Shown one piece after another: positions 24,589-32,820 of a DNA stretch of 57,034 nt. The notes beneath the pieces are model-generated. The model saw only the letters and a list, made by a program, of their open reading frames with translations. It was not told where the DNA came from and did not search any database. A program made the translations under genes and the position numbers. Origin of the DNA: Thermaceae bacterium (GTDB lineage: Bacteria; Deinococcota; Deinococci; Deinococcales; Thermaceae); the NCBI GenBank assembly GCA_015478585.1, contig JADMIM010000012.1, forward strand, positions 1-57,034, read 5' to 3'. Numbering within the stretch: position 1 is the first letter of the stretch; every line of letters starts with the position of its first letter.

Positions 24589-24608
24589 TGATACACTTAG
24601 ACATATCA
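24589..24608 (-). promoter_or_regulatory. Possible IclR-type operator
   Basis: TGATA-N10-TATCA forms a 20-bp dyad 72 bases upstream of the IclR gene, in the 240-bp divergent region before ada. It contains TTAGACATATC, which is repeated at the gene's own start (24510-24520). The region is AT-rich and could hold promoters for either side. Confidence 0.3.
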
Positions 24609-24757
24609 TGTAATGTATTTCAAATCACACCCGACTCATTTTTGGCTGCGGCTTTGGATAAACCGGATGAGAAATCGGCAATCTACAGCGATTCAGGAGG
24701 GGTTTTGAGCGCAAGAATTGCATAGCCATTGCTCCCGATATGAGCTACCTTTGAGCC

Positions 24758-25819
24758 ATGAAGACCACACCTTTCAGCACCGAGGCCGAGCGTTTCCAAG
24801 CCTGGCAAGAGCGTGACCTGAGCGCCATTGGAACCTTCTATGTTGGGGTGCGTAGCACCGGGATTTATTGCCGAGTGGGTTGCCCAGCCAGAAGCCCCAA
24901 ACGCGAGAACATCCGCTTTTTCGACACCCCAGAGGCTGCCGAAGCCGCCGGGTTTCGGGCCTGTAAGCGCTGCCAGCCGAGGGAACTCCCCACCCAGCAG
25001 AAAGTGGTCGCTAAGGTGCGGGAACTGCTCGAGACCCGTGAACCCGCCCCGTCCTTGAGTGAGCTTTCGCAAGCCATCGGGATGAGCCGGTATCATCTGC
25101 AACGCCTGTTCAAGCGAGAAACCGGCCTGAGCCCCAAACAATATGTTGCGGCCCAGCGCCTCGAGCGCCTCAAGAGCGGCCTGCGGGAGGGCAGGGGTGT
25201 CACCCAGGCAATCTATGACGCGGGTTATGGCTCGAGTTCGACCCTATATAGCAATGCCGCTGCCCGGCTGGGGATGAGTCCGGCGGCCTACCGCCGAGGA
25301 GGTAGAGGCATGAAGATTCGCTATGCCTTTGCCGATAGCCTGGTGGGAAAGCTACTGATTGGCGTGACCGAGCGGGGTATTTGCTCGATTTTGGTTGGCG
25401 ATAGCGAGGCCGGGCTCACGGCTCTGCTGCGCGAGGAGTTCGCCCAGGCCGAGCTAGAACGAGGAGCCTTGGCCGAGTATGTGAAGCCAGTACTCGAGGG
25501 GTTTTCTGGGCTATCCTGGCAACCCGACCTCCCGCTCGACCTGCGCGGTACGGCTTTTCAACTGCGGGTATGGGAGGTGCTGCGGCGAATTCCGCCGGGC
25601 CAGACCCGTACCTACGGTGAAGTAGCCCTGGCCCTGGGCGAGCCCAAGGCGGTTCGTGCGGTAGCACGGGCCTGCGGAGCCAACCCGGTCTCGCTGGTGG
25701 TGCCCTGTCACCGGGTGGTCGGCAGCAGTGGAAAGCTGACCGGTTATCGCTGGGGTGTAGAGCGCAAAAAGCGCCTGCTCGAGCAGGAAGCCGGGCATCC
25801 AGTGGAACCAGCGGTTTAA
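24758..25819 (+). CDS. ada: Bifunctional DNA repair protein/regulator Ada
   Basis: This 353-aa protein combines a methylphosphotriester-accepting zinc domain (Cys38, Cys42, Cys69, Cys72, the positions of E. coli Ada), an AraC-type HTH (SLSELSQAIGMSRYHLQRLFKRETGLSPKQY) and a C-terminal O6-methylguanine methyltransferase with PCHRVV. Methylation of the first domain turns such proteins into activators of the repair response; the last removes alkyl groups from guanine. All key cysteines are present. TACCTT lies seven bases before the ATG, so the mRNA is likely leaderless. It is a single gene. Confidence 0.95.
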   Translation: MKTTPFSTEAERFQAWQERDLSAIGTFYVGVRSTGIYCRVGCPARSPKRENIRFFDTPEAAEAAGFRACKRCQPRELPTQQKVVAKVRELLETREPAPSLSELSQAIGMSRYHLQRLFKRETGLSPKQYVAAQRLERLKSGLREGRGVTQAIYDAGYGSSSTLYSNAAARLGMSPAAYRRGGRGMKIRYAFADSLVGKLLIGVTERGICSILVGDSEAGLTALLREEFAQAELERGALAEYVKPVLEGFSGLSWQPDLPLDLRGTAFQLRVWEVLRRIPPGQTRTYGEVALALGEPKAVRAVARACGANPVSLVVPCHRVVGSSGKLTGYRWGVERKKRLLEQEAGHPVEPAV

Positions 25820-25885
25820 ACACAGCTACATTTGATACCCAACCCGGCACCATGAATCAATGACCGAGGTCTTGGAGGTTTGCCC

Positions 25886-26767
25886 ATGACATCTAAACAA
25901 TTCACCGCTTTGCTGGTTCTCTCGGCTCTCTGGGGTGGCTCGTTTCTCTTCATCCGGGTTGCTGCACCCGCGCTGGGGCCGGTAATGCTGGTCGAACTGC
26001 GCGTCCTGATCGCGGGAATCGCCCTCTTGATTTATGCGTCCCTGTCGCGCCATTTGCCGGAACTACGTTCGCGTTGGAAAACCTTTCTGGTCATCGGCCT
26101 GTTCAACTCGGCGGTTCCCTTTTTCCTTATCTCTACCGCCGAACTGCATCTCACGGCTTCATTGGCAGCGACCCTCAATGCCGCGACCCCGCTGTTTGGT
26201 GCGCTGGTAGCGGCTTTCTGGCTCGGGGAGACCATCACCCCGCGCAAGGCTTTGGGCTTGCTGCTGGGATTGGTCGGGGTGGCTGTTTTAGTCGGCCTGG
26301 GGCCAGTTCCCCTAACCCCGGTTGTTCTTCTATCCATCGGTGCATCACTGTTGGCGACGGTTTCTTACGGCTTCGCGGCGGTTTACACCAAGGTTGCGGC
26401 GAAAGGTGTTCCGCCGCTGGCTCTGGCCCTATACAGCCAGCTATTCGCCGCAACTTTAATCGCTCCAGTAGTGCCGTTCGCCCTGCCCACCACGCCTCCG
26501 AGCGGGTTGGTGGTGCTGTGTGTTTTGGGTTTGGCGCTGTTCTCGACAGCGTTGGCGTACCTGCTTTATTTCTACCTGATCGTTAGTGCTGGCCCTACCA
26601 AAGCCACCACCGTGACGTATCTCTCCCCAGCTTTTGGCATTCTGTGGGGAGTGTTCTTGCTGGCAGAACCGCTCACCTTGGGTTCGCTACTGGGGTTTGG
26701 GATAATTCTCGCCAGCGTCTGGCTGGTGACGGGGCAGCCCACGCCTAGGGTGAGGGTGGAGGTTTGA
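25886..26767 (+). CDS. EamA/DMT-family exporter
   Basis: This 293-aa membrane protein has ten predicted helices in two EamA repeats. The first starts LSALWGGSFLFIRVAAPALGPVMLVELR and the second FAAVYTKVAAKGVPPLALALYSQL, and LSPAFGILWGVFLLAEPLTLGSLLGFGIIL is the typical end. The family exports metabolites or amino acids; the substrate is unknown. ATG at 25886 has GGAGG eight bases upstream; a TTG two codons earlier is less likely. The stop is followed two bases later by the GTG of a small gene, so the two are coupled. Confidence 0.88.
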   Translation: MTSKQFTALLVLSALWGGSFLFIRVAAPALGPVMLVELRVLIAGIALLIYASLSRHLPELRSRWKTFLVIGLFNSAVPFFLISTAELHLTASLAATLNAATPLFGALVAAFWLGETITPRKALGLLLGLVGVAVLVGLGPVPLTPVVLLSIGASLLATVSYGFAAVYTKVAAKGVPPLALALYSQLFAATLIAPVVPFALPTTPPSGLVVLCVLGLALFSTALAYLLYFYLIVSAGPTKATTVTYLSPAFGILWGVFLLAEPLTLGSLLGFGIILASVWLVTGQPTPRVRVEV

Positions 26768-26769
26768 AC

Positions 26770-26964
26770 GTGGAGGACGAAACAAGCCTGCTCGAGACCT
26801 TCAGACAGTGGGTGGCTGAAGAAAAAACTCTCTCAAGGATGGGTTCCTTGCTCGATTCCGCTCGGAAACAACGTTTGGAAATGCTGATCAGAAAACTCGA
26901 CGAGATACAGACCCTTTTTAATCAACCCCCAGCAAAGAATATCCAGCCGGACTATCAAATTTAG
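26770..26964 (+). CDS. Small hypothetical protein
   Basis: A 64-aa acidic, helical protein (MEDETSLLETFRQWVAEEKTLSRMGSLLDSARKQR) with no known domain. GTG at 26770 lies six bases after GGAGGT, which is inside the end of the EamA gene. Good ribosome site and tight spacing support a real gene; function unknown. Its end overlaps the convergent rhodanese stop by four bases. Confidence 0.5.
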   Translation: MEDETSLLETFRQWVAEEKTLSRMGSLLDSARKQRLEMLIRKLDEIQTLFNQPPAKNIQPDYQI

Positions 26965-27638
26965 CGCTCGATAGGTAGGTCGCCCTCGGTCTCCCACTCG
27001 AGCATACTGCCCAGATAGTTGCGGGCCTTGATACCCTGCTCGCGCAGCAACCAGAAAGCAGTAGCGCTGCGGGCTCCGCTGCGGCAGTGTATCCCCACTT
27101 CCTGACCCGGCTCCAGGCCCAGTTGTGGGGCGTTGCCGTTACCCAGTGCCCCCAGGGGGATGTTTTTGGCCCCTGGGATATGTCCCGAGATGTATTCATG
27201 GGGCTCCCGCACGTCGAGGAGGATGTTTTGTGTCAATACCTCGTCGGCAGTGAGCAAAATATCTCGGTTCAGCTTGGCCCAAGGCTGGGTGGGGACGGGC
27301 TGGGTGGGGGTTTGCAGGGTGGCTTGAGGCTCCCAGCCCTGGGGCCACAGATGAACCTCGAGGCCCCCCAGCGCCAGCATGAAAGCGGTTTTGCTCAGCC
27401 GGGTGCTCAGACCGCTATCGTAAACCACCACCGCGCGATCTGGACTGGCCCCGATTCTGCCGTTGAGATCGGCCAGGGCTTGCTCGAGCAGGTCCAGTTC
27501 CTCAGCACTGCGCAAGCGGCCTCGATACCCGGAGAGGTCTACGTTGAGCGCTCCCTCGAGGTGGCCCGAGGCATATTCGGTGGGGGAGCGGCTGTCCAGC
27601 AGCAAAGCCTCCACAAGAGGACGGTCTCGAAGAATCAT
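26961..27638 (-). CDS. Two-domain rhodanese (thiosulfate sulfurtransferase type)
   Basis: This 225-aa protein has two rhodanese folds. The first (about 12-105, LLLDSRSPTEYASGHLEGA) has YDSGLSTRL where the active loop should be, so it lacks the cysteine. The second (about 130-225, ILLDVREPHEYISGHIPGAKNIP) has HCRSGARSATAF with the catalytic Cys and Arg. One dead and one active domain is the normal arrangement. It transfers sulfur to cyanide or a cellular acceptor. ATG at 27638 lies seven bases after TACAAT, so it is probably leaderless; the longer open frame lies upstream of that promoter. Confidence 0.9.
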   Translation of the reverse strand: MILRDRPLVEALLLDSRSPTEYASGHLEGALNVDLSGYRGRLRSAEELDLLEQALADLNGRIGASPDRAVVVYDSGLSTRLSKTAFMLALGGLEVHLWPQGWEPQATLQTPTQPVPTQPWAKLNRDILLTADEVLTQNILLDVREPHEYISGHIPGAKNIPLGALGNGNAPQLGLEPGQEVGIHCRSGARSATAFWLLREQGIKARNYLGSMLEWETEGDLPIER

Positions 27639-27799
27639 GAGCGCGATTGTATGGCAATCCCTCTCGAGCAAACGTGCCACAACACCGTTTGACCGGATCC
27701 AGCCCTCAGCGCAGGTGCAGGGTTTCATGGCCTTAGAGGTTTCACATCTTGGGGGTTCAAAGCCCCACCTCCAAGGGATGTTAGTATTTCAGCCCGAGT

Positions 27800-27853
27800 T
27801 TATCCACAGAGTTATCCACAGATGGGGGTGACTTATGCACAGAGTTATCCACA
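27800..27853 (+). promoter_or_regulatory. Cluster of four DnaA boxes
   Basis: Three perfect DnaA boxes TTATCCACA (27800-27808, 27812-27820, 27845-27853) and one with a single change, TTATGCACA (27833-27841), all have the same orientation. Starts are spaced 12, 21 and 12 bp, so the array is a duplicated pair. It lies in the 364-bp gap between the divergent rhodanese and Mrr-like genes. No dnaA, dnaN or AT-rich melting region is near. It may be a DnaA-titration or DnaA-regulated site, or a secondary origin element. Nothing else is recognisable in the gap. Confidence 0.7.
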
Positions 27854-28002
27854 GCCCTGTGAAAATCAACACTACAATGTGCCCAACAGGGTTTAGGTGG
27901 TCTGCCAAGCCTTAAAGCTTGAGGGCGGTCTGAGGAATGGGTTAACTGTGGGTGGCTTAATGGGGGAGCAATGGCATAGTATGAACGTACCGGAGTTTTA
28001 CT

Positions 28003-28455
28003 GTGAAACCTATAACCCCACAAAAGCGCAGCTTGGCTCGCTATATCGCCGCACTTTTCAACCGCTGTCCGGGTTGGTTGGCTTCTTTGCACGAAACCCT
28101 TGCCGAGGTTCAGGTGCTGGCCCGCTCGCCTTCCGGCGCAGTCTATGCTTTTTATATCCAGCTCGAGGAAGCTGTGGATAAACCAACTATCGAAGATTTA
28201 CTCGAGGCTTTGGTTCCTGGTCAGCGGGGGGTGGTGGTTTCGGCCACCGGTCAATACACCCGCGAAGCCTTGGAGCTTGCCAAAGAGCGCAGGGTTCTGA
28301 CTTGGAGTCTGAGCCAGCTTGACTATTTGGTGTTGGCTGCCGAACTCGAGATGAGTGCTCCACTGGCCCGTGCGGGCTTGGAAATAGAAGTTCACAAGCC
28401 CTTGGTGGTCGAACTCGAGCAAAAATCCAACATCACCGGGGTGTTTTACCTCTAG
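28003..28455 (+). CDS. Mrr-like nuclease-fold protein lacking the catalytic lysine
   Basis: A 150-aa protein with a segment (about residues 48-110) patterned like the Mrr catalytic domain: YIQLEEAVDKPTIEDLLEAL, then RGVVVSATGQYTREALELAKERRVLTWSLSQLDYL, compare G(V/I)xTTxxFTxEAxELA...L(I/V)D...L of Mrr. In Mrr the strand before this contains QxK; here it reads IQLEE, so Lys is missing and cleavage is doubtful. The similarity is by eye. GTG at 28003 has CGGAG eight bases upstream and TAGTAT further up. It sits just downstream of the DnaA-box cluster. Confidence 0.5.
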   Translation: MKPITPQKRSLARYIAALFNRCPGWLASLHETLAEVQVLARSPSGAVYAFYIQLEEAVDKPTIEDLLEALVPGQRGVVVSATGQYTREALELAKERRVLTWSLSQLDYLVLAAELEMSAPLARAGLEIEVHKPLVVELEQKSNITGVFYL

Positions 28456-28541
28456 AAAAAGTTTCCTGAATAAGCGTTCATCCCTCTCAAGGTTTTTGTG
28501 TGGATGAGGCTTATATGGGCGGCTCAGGGTGGTAAAAATCC

Positions 28542-28617
28542 GAGAACCGCGATAGAAAGACCGTACCCAGCTACTTTTTGCCACTACTCTGGCGACAAAA
28601 ATAGCGGAAACCGCCAT
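28542..28617 (-). repeat. Dispersed structured repeat, family 1, copy C (shortened)
   Basis: The minus strand reads GCGGTTTCCGCTATTTTTG ... GGTACGGTCTTTCTA, as in copies A and B, then jumps to TCGCGGTTCTC and lacks the distal arm. The inner TTTTTG...CAAAAA stem is kept with wobble pairs. A fragment of the second repeat family (CAATGTCAATAAAGGCCGCGATA, about 28625-28648) follows. The rest of 28650-28780 holds nothing I can identify. Confidence 0.65.
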
Positions 28618-28780
28618 GGAGTGCCAATGTCAATAAAGGCCGCGATAAGAGCGCTGTCCACTTGACTTGGCGCGATGTAAAAATGGGAGACGAGATTGGT
28701 TCCCAAATATTGTCTTGGACGCACTGTTGGTGCAGGCTCGAGGTCGTTGATGAGCAGCCCTGCCCTCTCATATATCTTGC

Positions 28781-28819
28781 TAAATAAAAAGAGCCCGGTA
28801 TGCTACAATCCCATACCGG
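28781..28819 (-). terminator. Rho-independent terminator of tRNA-Arg(CCG)
   Basis: On the minus strand CCGGTATG (28819-28812) pairs with CATACCGG (28802-28795), followed by GCTCTTTTTATTTA. It begins 24 bases after the tRNA 3' end. Confidence 0.85.
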
Positions 28820-28843
28820 TGTGAGTGCAACTTTAGCTGAAGA

Positions 28844-28919
28844 TGGCGCGCCCGACAGGACTCGAACCTGTGGCCTTTCGCTCCGGAGGCGAACGCTCTA
28901 TCCACTGAGCTACGGGCGC
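28844..28919 (-). tRNA. tRNA-Arg (CCG)
   Basis: The minus strand gives acceptor GCGCCCG paired with CGGGCGC, D-arm GCTCAGTGGATAGAGC, anticodon arm TTCGC-CTCCGGA-GCGAA with anticodon CCG, T-loop GGTTCGAGTCC and encoded CCA (28846-28844). It is 76 nt long and divergent from the PpiC-type gene. Confidence 0.96.
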
Positions 28920-28968
28920 GTGGGAATAAAACACAGACGAGGGTAGCACCACCATAGGAGGCAGTCAA

Positions 28969-30882
28969 GTGTTTGGCATCAACAGAAGAGTCATCACCAT
29001 CGTTTTTGGAATTCTCGCGCTGGCCTTTGTTGTTGGCTCGGTTCTGCTCTTTACGCCTCGAGGCCAGTCGCAAACCCAGGGCAAGACCGAGTTCACCGTC
29101 AATGGTCGCCCAGTTTATGAGCTAGACCTGGCCCGCCGGGAGCAGCGCGACCCCATATTGAGCACCAACCCCAGCGGTCTGCTCAGAAACCTGGCCTTGG
29201 TCAACTTCGGGGAGAACGTGGTGCTTTCGACCGCGGCCTTGCAAGATGCCTCGAGCATGGGGGTTTCGGGTGGCGAGCTGAACAAGCAACTCGATGCTAT
29301 CAAAACCCAGTTTGGCCTCACCGACACCAAAAAATACGATCAGTTTCTGACCCAAGTGGGCTATACCGACAGCCAACTGCGCGACGAACTGCGTAACCAG
29401 ATTCGCCTGAACAAACGCATTCAGGACATCCAGAGCAAGACTCAACCCACCGATGCCGAGCAGCAGCTCTACTTCCAGCTTTACAAAAGCCAATACAAAA
29501 CCGAAGACCGGGTGCAGGCTCGCCAGATCGTTTTGGATGATAAAAAACTGGCAACTGATCTTTACAATCAAGCCAAAGGTGGAGCCGATTTCGCCGACCT
29601 GGCTAAAAAGAATTCCAAACTGAACGCCGACCAGGGCGGGGCACTGGGGGCTTTGGTGGGCAAGACCGACCCCGGCCCCGTCACCCGTATCGTGTTCCCC
29701 AATGCTGTAGCCGATGCGGTATTCAAGCTCAAAGCCGGTGAAATTACCCCGCCCATCGAAGCTGGTGGGCGCTACTACATCGTGAAGGTGGAAAAGGTGT
29801 TGCCTGCCAGCGACACTAAGTTCGAGGATGTCAAAGACCGCGTCAAGAGCGATGCCCAGAAGATTAAAGGCCAGGGGGCGCTCGAGGCCTATATCAACGA
29901 TTTGCGCAAAAATACCCAGGTCAAGTTCAGCCCCGACTCGACCTACAAGTTTACTGACCCGGTAATCGCCAAGGTCGGCGACAGCCCGATTTATCTCTCC
30001 GAGGTCACCCAGCAGGTCTTTTCCAACCAGCAGGTTCCACAACTCTTGCAGCAGGGTCTGGGCGACCTGGCCGTGCAGTTCTTCATGCCCCAGACAGTAG
30101 AGCAGCTCGTCACCCGTCAGGTGGTGGTGGATGCCGCGCAAAAGATGGGTCAGCCCTTCTTTGGCAGCAAATCCGATATTGCCAACCAGGCCCAGCTCTG
30201 GCAGACCAAGGACATCATCGTTTCGGACAGCGAGGCCAAACAGTTCTACGATAAAAACCCCACCGCCTTCACTATCCCGGCTTCGGCCAAGGTGCAGGCC
30301 GTGAACTTCAAGAAGGAAGATAAGGCCAAGGCCGATGCCTTCCAGGCCGCAGCCCTCAAGGGAGGTAGCCTCGACGCGCTGGCCAAGGCCAATGGCGGCA
30401 CAGTACAAGACTTTGGCACGGTTAACCCTGGCTCCATGCCGCCGATTCCCAATCGCTTGGTTTTCCTCACCAAGGCTTCTTTCCCCAAAGGCCCACTGGG
30501 CGAGGTTAGCGACGTGGTGAAGCTCGATGACGGCAGTTATCAGGTGCTCATCGTCAACAACCGGGTAGCCGAGGTGCTCAAGCCTTTTGATACGGTCAAA
30601 GACCAGGTGGTGCAGCAGGCCCTGGCCCAGAAGCGCAGTGATGCCGCCAAGAAATGGGTAGCCGACCTGCGTAAGAATGCCAAGGTGGAAAACAACCTCA
30701 CCCAGGTGCTCAAAACCCTGACCCCACCCAAGCCCGCCACCCCACAAACGCCGAATAGCACCCCAGCCAAACCAGGCTCTGGGACGACCACCCCCACTAC
30801 TCCGGCCCCCTCCGGCTCGAGCACCACGCCTGCCCAGAACCAAACCGCTCCGGCAGGAGGCAGCACCCCGACCAAGCCCTAA
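28969..30882 (+). CDS. SurA/PpiD-like peptidyl-prolyl isomerase (parvulin type)
   Basis: A 637-aa envelope chaperone with an N-terminal membrane anchor (ITIVFGILALAFVVGSVLLF), a SurA-N-like helical region (EFTVNGRPVYELDLARREQRD to about 170) and a first parvulin domain (VQARQIVLDDKKLATDLYNQAKGGADFADLAKKNS ... GGALGALV ... AVADAVFKLKAGEITPPIEAGGRYYIVKVEKV). A second helical/parvulin-like unit follows (PASAKVQAVNFKKEDKAKADAF), ending in a Pro/Thr-rich tail. It catalyses prolyl isomerisation and helps fold exported proteins. GTG at 28969 follows AGGAGG. A clear terminator follows. Confidence 0.9.
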   Translation: MFGINRRVITIVFGILALAFVVGSVLLFTPRGQSQTQGKTEFTVNGRPVYELDLARREQRDPILSTNPSGLLRNLALVNFGENVVLSTAALQDASSMGVSGGELNKQLDAIKTQFGLTDTKKYDQFLTQVGYTDSQLRDELRNQIRLNKRIQDIQSKTQPTDAEQQLYFQLYKSQYKTEDRVQARQIVLDDKKLATDLYNQAKGGADFADLAKKNSKLNADQGGALGALVGKTDPGPVTRIVFPNAVADAVFKLKAGEITPPIEAGGRYYIVKVEKVLPASDTKFEDVKDRVKSDAQKIKGQGALEAYINDLRKNTQVKFSPDSTYKFTDPVIAKVGDSPIYLSEVTQQVFSNQQVPQLLQQGLGDLAVQFFMPQTVEQLVTRQVVVDAAQKMGQPFFGSKSDIANQAQLWQTKDIIVSDSEAKQFYDKNPTAFTIPASAKVQAVNFKKEDKAKADAFQAAALKGGSLDALAKANGGTVQDFGTVNPGSMPPIPNRLVFLTKASFPKGPLGEVSDVVKLDDGSYQVLIVNNRVAEVLKPFDTVKDQVVQQALAQKRSDAAKKWVADLRKNAKVENNLTQVLKTLTPPKPATPQTPNSTPAKPGSGTTTPTTPAPSGSSTTPAQNQTAPAGGSTPTKP

Positions 30883-30907
30883 AAGTAGGGTTGCCCTCGA
30901 GGCCCAA

Positions 30908-30933
30908 CCCCTCCCGATGCGGGAGGGGTTTTT
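30908..30933 (+). terminator. Rho-independent terminator after the PpiC-type gene
   Basis: CCCCTCCC-GATGC-GGGAGGGG followed by TTTTT: an 8-bp GC stem and U-run, 26 bases after the stop codon. Confidence 0.93.
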
Positions 30934-30935
30934 GT

Positions 30936-31000
30936 TATCGCCGTCTTCATTGACGTTGGCGCTCCAAGCAGCGCCAACGGTTCAATCCAGGACGTAGTTT
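30936..31000 (-). repeat. Dispersed structured repeat, family 2, partial copy
   Basis: TATCGCCGTCTTCATTGACGTTGGC ... GGTTCAATCCAGGACGTAGTTT is the inverted counterpart of the element at 32699-32803. Its internal stem GTTGGCGCT / AGCGCCAAC is perfect although the bases differ from the other copy (GTTGGCTCC / GGAAGCCAC in the same orientation). Confidence 0.65.
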
Positions 31001-31014
31001 CTAAAATACTGAAG

Positions 31015-31190
31015 TTACGCAGCGGTAAGGAAGTGCTCCAGGTCAGCAGGATTGAGAACGAGCTTGCCGGAGATGAGGTGCCGTCGAAGTTTATAGGGGG
31101 TGGTTCTGTGGGCGGATTTGAGTTGATCGAGGAAGGTAAACGCTAAGAGTCCGAGGGTGAGGTGACGGCGGCAGGCCAGGTTAGCGGCAG
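31015..31190 (-). pseudogene. Remnant of a transposase C-terminus
   Basis: About 55 codons encode AANLACRRHLTLGLLAFTFLDQLKSAHRTTPYKL..., which resembles the end of DDE transposases of the IS4-like superfamily (conserved H...LALLAxxFL pattern). No catalytic residues or inverted ends remain. The fragment follows a repeat copy and precedes the epimerase stop. The assignment rests on general resemblance. Confidence 0.4.
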
Positions 31191-31228
31191 AGCCCGTATC
31201 GCGCTGTGCGCGACTCCGCCCTCGGGTA

Positions 31229-32146
31229 TCAAACGCTTTCGATAGCAATTCGGATGGTTCCCCTCAGGCTTCCGCCGGGCTCGAGAATTCGCACCCCGGT
31301 TCCCCGAATACCCTTGGCCATCAGGTTGAAGCCGTCGGTGGCGTTGGAAACGGGCTCCAAAGCCAGGGTTCCGTCCGGGGCGGTGAACACCACGAAATGC
31401 GAGAATACCGGGTCGGCCTCGAGGATCATTTGCAGGTTGGAACCCGGCCAAGAGAGCGTAGCTTTGCCTTCCCAGCCGCCGAAAACCGTGTCAATGTGCT
31501 GGCTGCCCGGCGAGCGCGGGCGGCTGAAATCCAGCTCGGCAGGAATGGGCTTCATGCCCTCGGTGGGAATCAGGGTTTCGTCGGGGAGGTAGTAGCCTTT
31601 GGCAGCGAATTGCAGCATCCCGTCGCTGGAGCCTGGCAGTGTGCGCATGAAGTAGGGGTGGATACCGAACCCGGCGGGCATTTCGTTATCGGAGGTGTTG
31701 GTCAGCTCGAGCCCCATCAGCAAAGCTGCCCCTTCCAGGCGGTAGATTTGGCGCATCTTGAAGGGCCAGGGCCAGTTGATATCGGCAAAGTCCCTCGAGT
31801 CGAAGTAGCCAATCAGCCGCTCGTCGGTTTTTTCCACCCGCCAGGGGCGGTTACGGACATCTCCGTGAATGGTGATGCCCGCGACTACGTTGCCCTCGGG
31901 TTTATGCGGTTGCAGCGAGTATTCTTGGCCCTCAAACACGAACTTGGCTTGGCGGATACGGTTGGAGTAAGGGGCTAGGGTGTAACTGCTGTAGGGGCTG
32001 GATTTTTCTGGGAGTGGCCTGAGGGTGGGCCGCATAATGGGAACCCAGCTTCTGCCCAGGTTAGCCTCAAAGGCCAAGGGGCTGGCTCCTACCTCGGGGT
32101 TGATTTCCAGGCGCAGATGGGTGTTCTCGAGGCTCACGGTGGGCAT
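31229..32146 (-). CDS. Aldose 1-epimerase family protein (galactose mutarotase-like)
   Basis: This 305-aa beta-sandwich enzyme interconverts alpha and beta anomers of aldoses. Diagnostic elements are NRIRQAKFVFEG, ITIHGDVRNRPW (first His), AGFGIHPYF (second His) and FTAPDGTLALEPVSNATDGFN (the Glu acting as base). ATG at 32146 is at the window of a GC-rich gap without clear ribosome site. Neighbours are unrelated, so the sugar cannot be inferred. Confidence 0.9.
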   Translation of the reverse strand: MPTVSLENTHLRLEINPEVGASPLAFEANLGRSWVPIMRPTLRPLPEKSSPYSSYTLAPYSNRIRQAKFVFEGQEYSLQPHKPEGNVVAGITIHGDVRNRPWRVEKTDERLIGYFDSRDFADINWPWPFKMRQIYRLEGAALLMGLELTNTSDNEMPAGFGIHPYFMRTLPGSSDGMLQFAAKGYYLPDETLIPTEGMKPIPAELDFSRPRSPGSQHIDTVFGGWEGKATLSWPGSNLQMILEADPVFSHFVVFTAPDGTLALEPVSNATDGFNLMAKGIRGTGVRILEPGGSLRGTIRIAIESV

Positions 32147-32363
32147 GAGCCCAGTCTATCGCGCTTTCTGGGGTTTTGGCCCCTGCAAAAGGGGGGTCAA
32201 AAGGCGGTTTCCTCGCTAAGAATCGCTGTTTTGGCGCTTACCTTTTTCTATATCTTAGGAAAGCCTTAATGTTGGTCTCTCATGGTTATTTTTCCAGGCT
32301 TGGCTCATGTTAGGCAGATAACATTATTTTCAGCTCAGGATGGGTTCCTGTACAGGTGAAAGC

Positions 32364-32693
32364 ATGGAGACAGTGTTTTTGGCGGTGTTGGCGTGGGGGC
32401 TCGCCCTGATGGGGCTCTCTTTGTACCTGGGCAAGCTGCACGAGGCTGGGCGGCGCTTTGTACCGGAGGTGCGGCGTGGACTGTTTTGGGCTTGCTGTGC
32501 CTTCATGCTGGCGTTTGCCGGGGTACTGGCAGGAGCTGGTTTACACGACAGCGATGCCTACCGCTTCGTAATGGGGGCGGTGGTGGCCTATCTGAGCGTA
32601 GTCTTCATCCGTAGCGCGGGTGGCCCGGCTTTCACCGAACAGGGGCGTTTTCCCTTTAGCCGAGTGAGGCTAGAAGCTTCGCAAGACCAGTAG
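32364..32693 (+). CDS. Small membrane protein of unknown function
   Basis: A 109-aa protein with about three hydrophobic segments (VFLAVLAWGLALMGLSLYL, GLFWACCAFMLAFAGVLAGAG, FVMGAVVAYLSVVFIRS) and a charged C-terminus. I do not recognise the family. ATG at 32364 follows GGTGAAAG; an in-frame ATG at 32340 would add eight residues. It stands alone between an epimerase and repeats. Confidence 0.6.
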   Translation: METVFLAVLAWGLALMGLSLYLGKLHEAGRRFVPEVRRGLFWACCAFMLAFAGVLAGAGLHDSDAYRFVMGAVVAYLSVVFIRSAGGPAFTEQGRFPFSRVRLEASQDQ

Positions 32694-32698
32694 GATTT

Positions 32699-32803
32699 AG
32701 AGCGGTCTTCATAATATTTTGACCGATGGGCATTTGAAAAACCATGTTCTGGATTGAACAGGTGGCTTCCGGAGGGGAGCCAACGTCAATGAAGACTGCG
32801 ATA
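32699..32803 (+). repeat. Dispersed structured repeat, family 2, full copy
   Basis: TAGAGCGGTCTTCAT at the left is an inverted match to ATGAAGACTGCGATA at the right, with TA at both ends, as in TA-targeting MITEs. Inside is a stem GGTGGCTTCC / GGGAGCCAAC (32761-32784). Other copies are inverted at 30936-31000, a left-end copy directly downstream at 32821-32895, and a right-end fragment at 28625-28648. The ends resemble family 1 (AGAGCGGTYTTC), so both may have been moved by one transposase. Confidence 0.7.
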
Positions 32804-32820
32804 TCCTCATCCCAAAGCTC

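Noticed and set aside
27800-27853. DnaA-box array as the chromosomal origin
   Set aside because: Only four boxes, no AT-rich unwinding region and no dnaA/dnaN nearby; kept as a DnaA site of unknown role.
29122-30843. Very long antisense frame (573 codons) opposite the PpiC-type gene
   Set aside because: It mirrors the codon pattern of the well-supported forward gene with no recognisable domain; long antisense frames are expected in GC-rich DNA.
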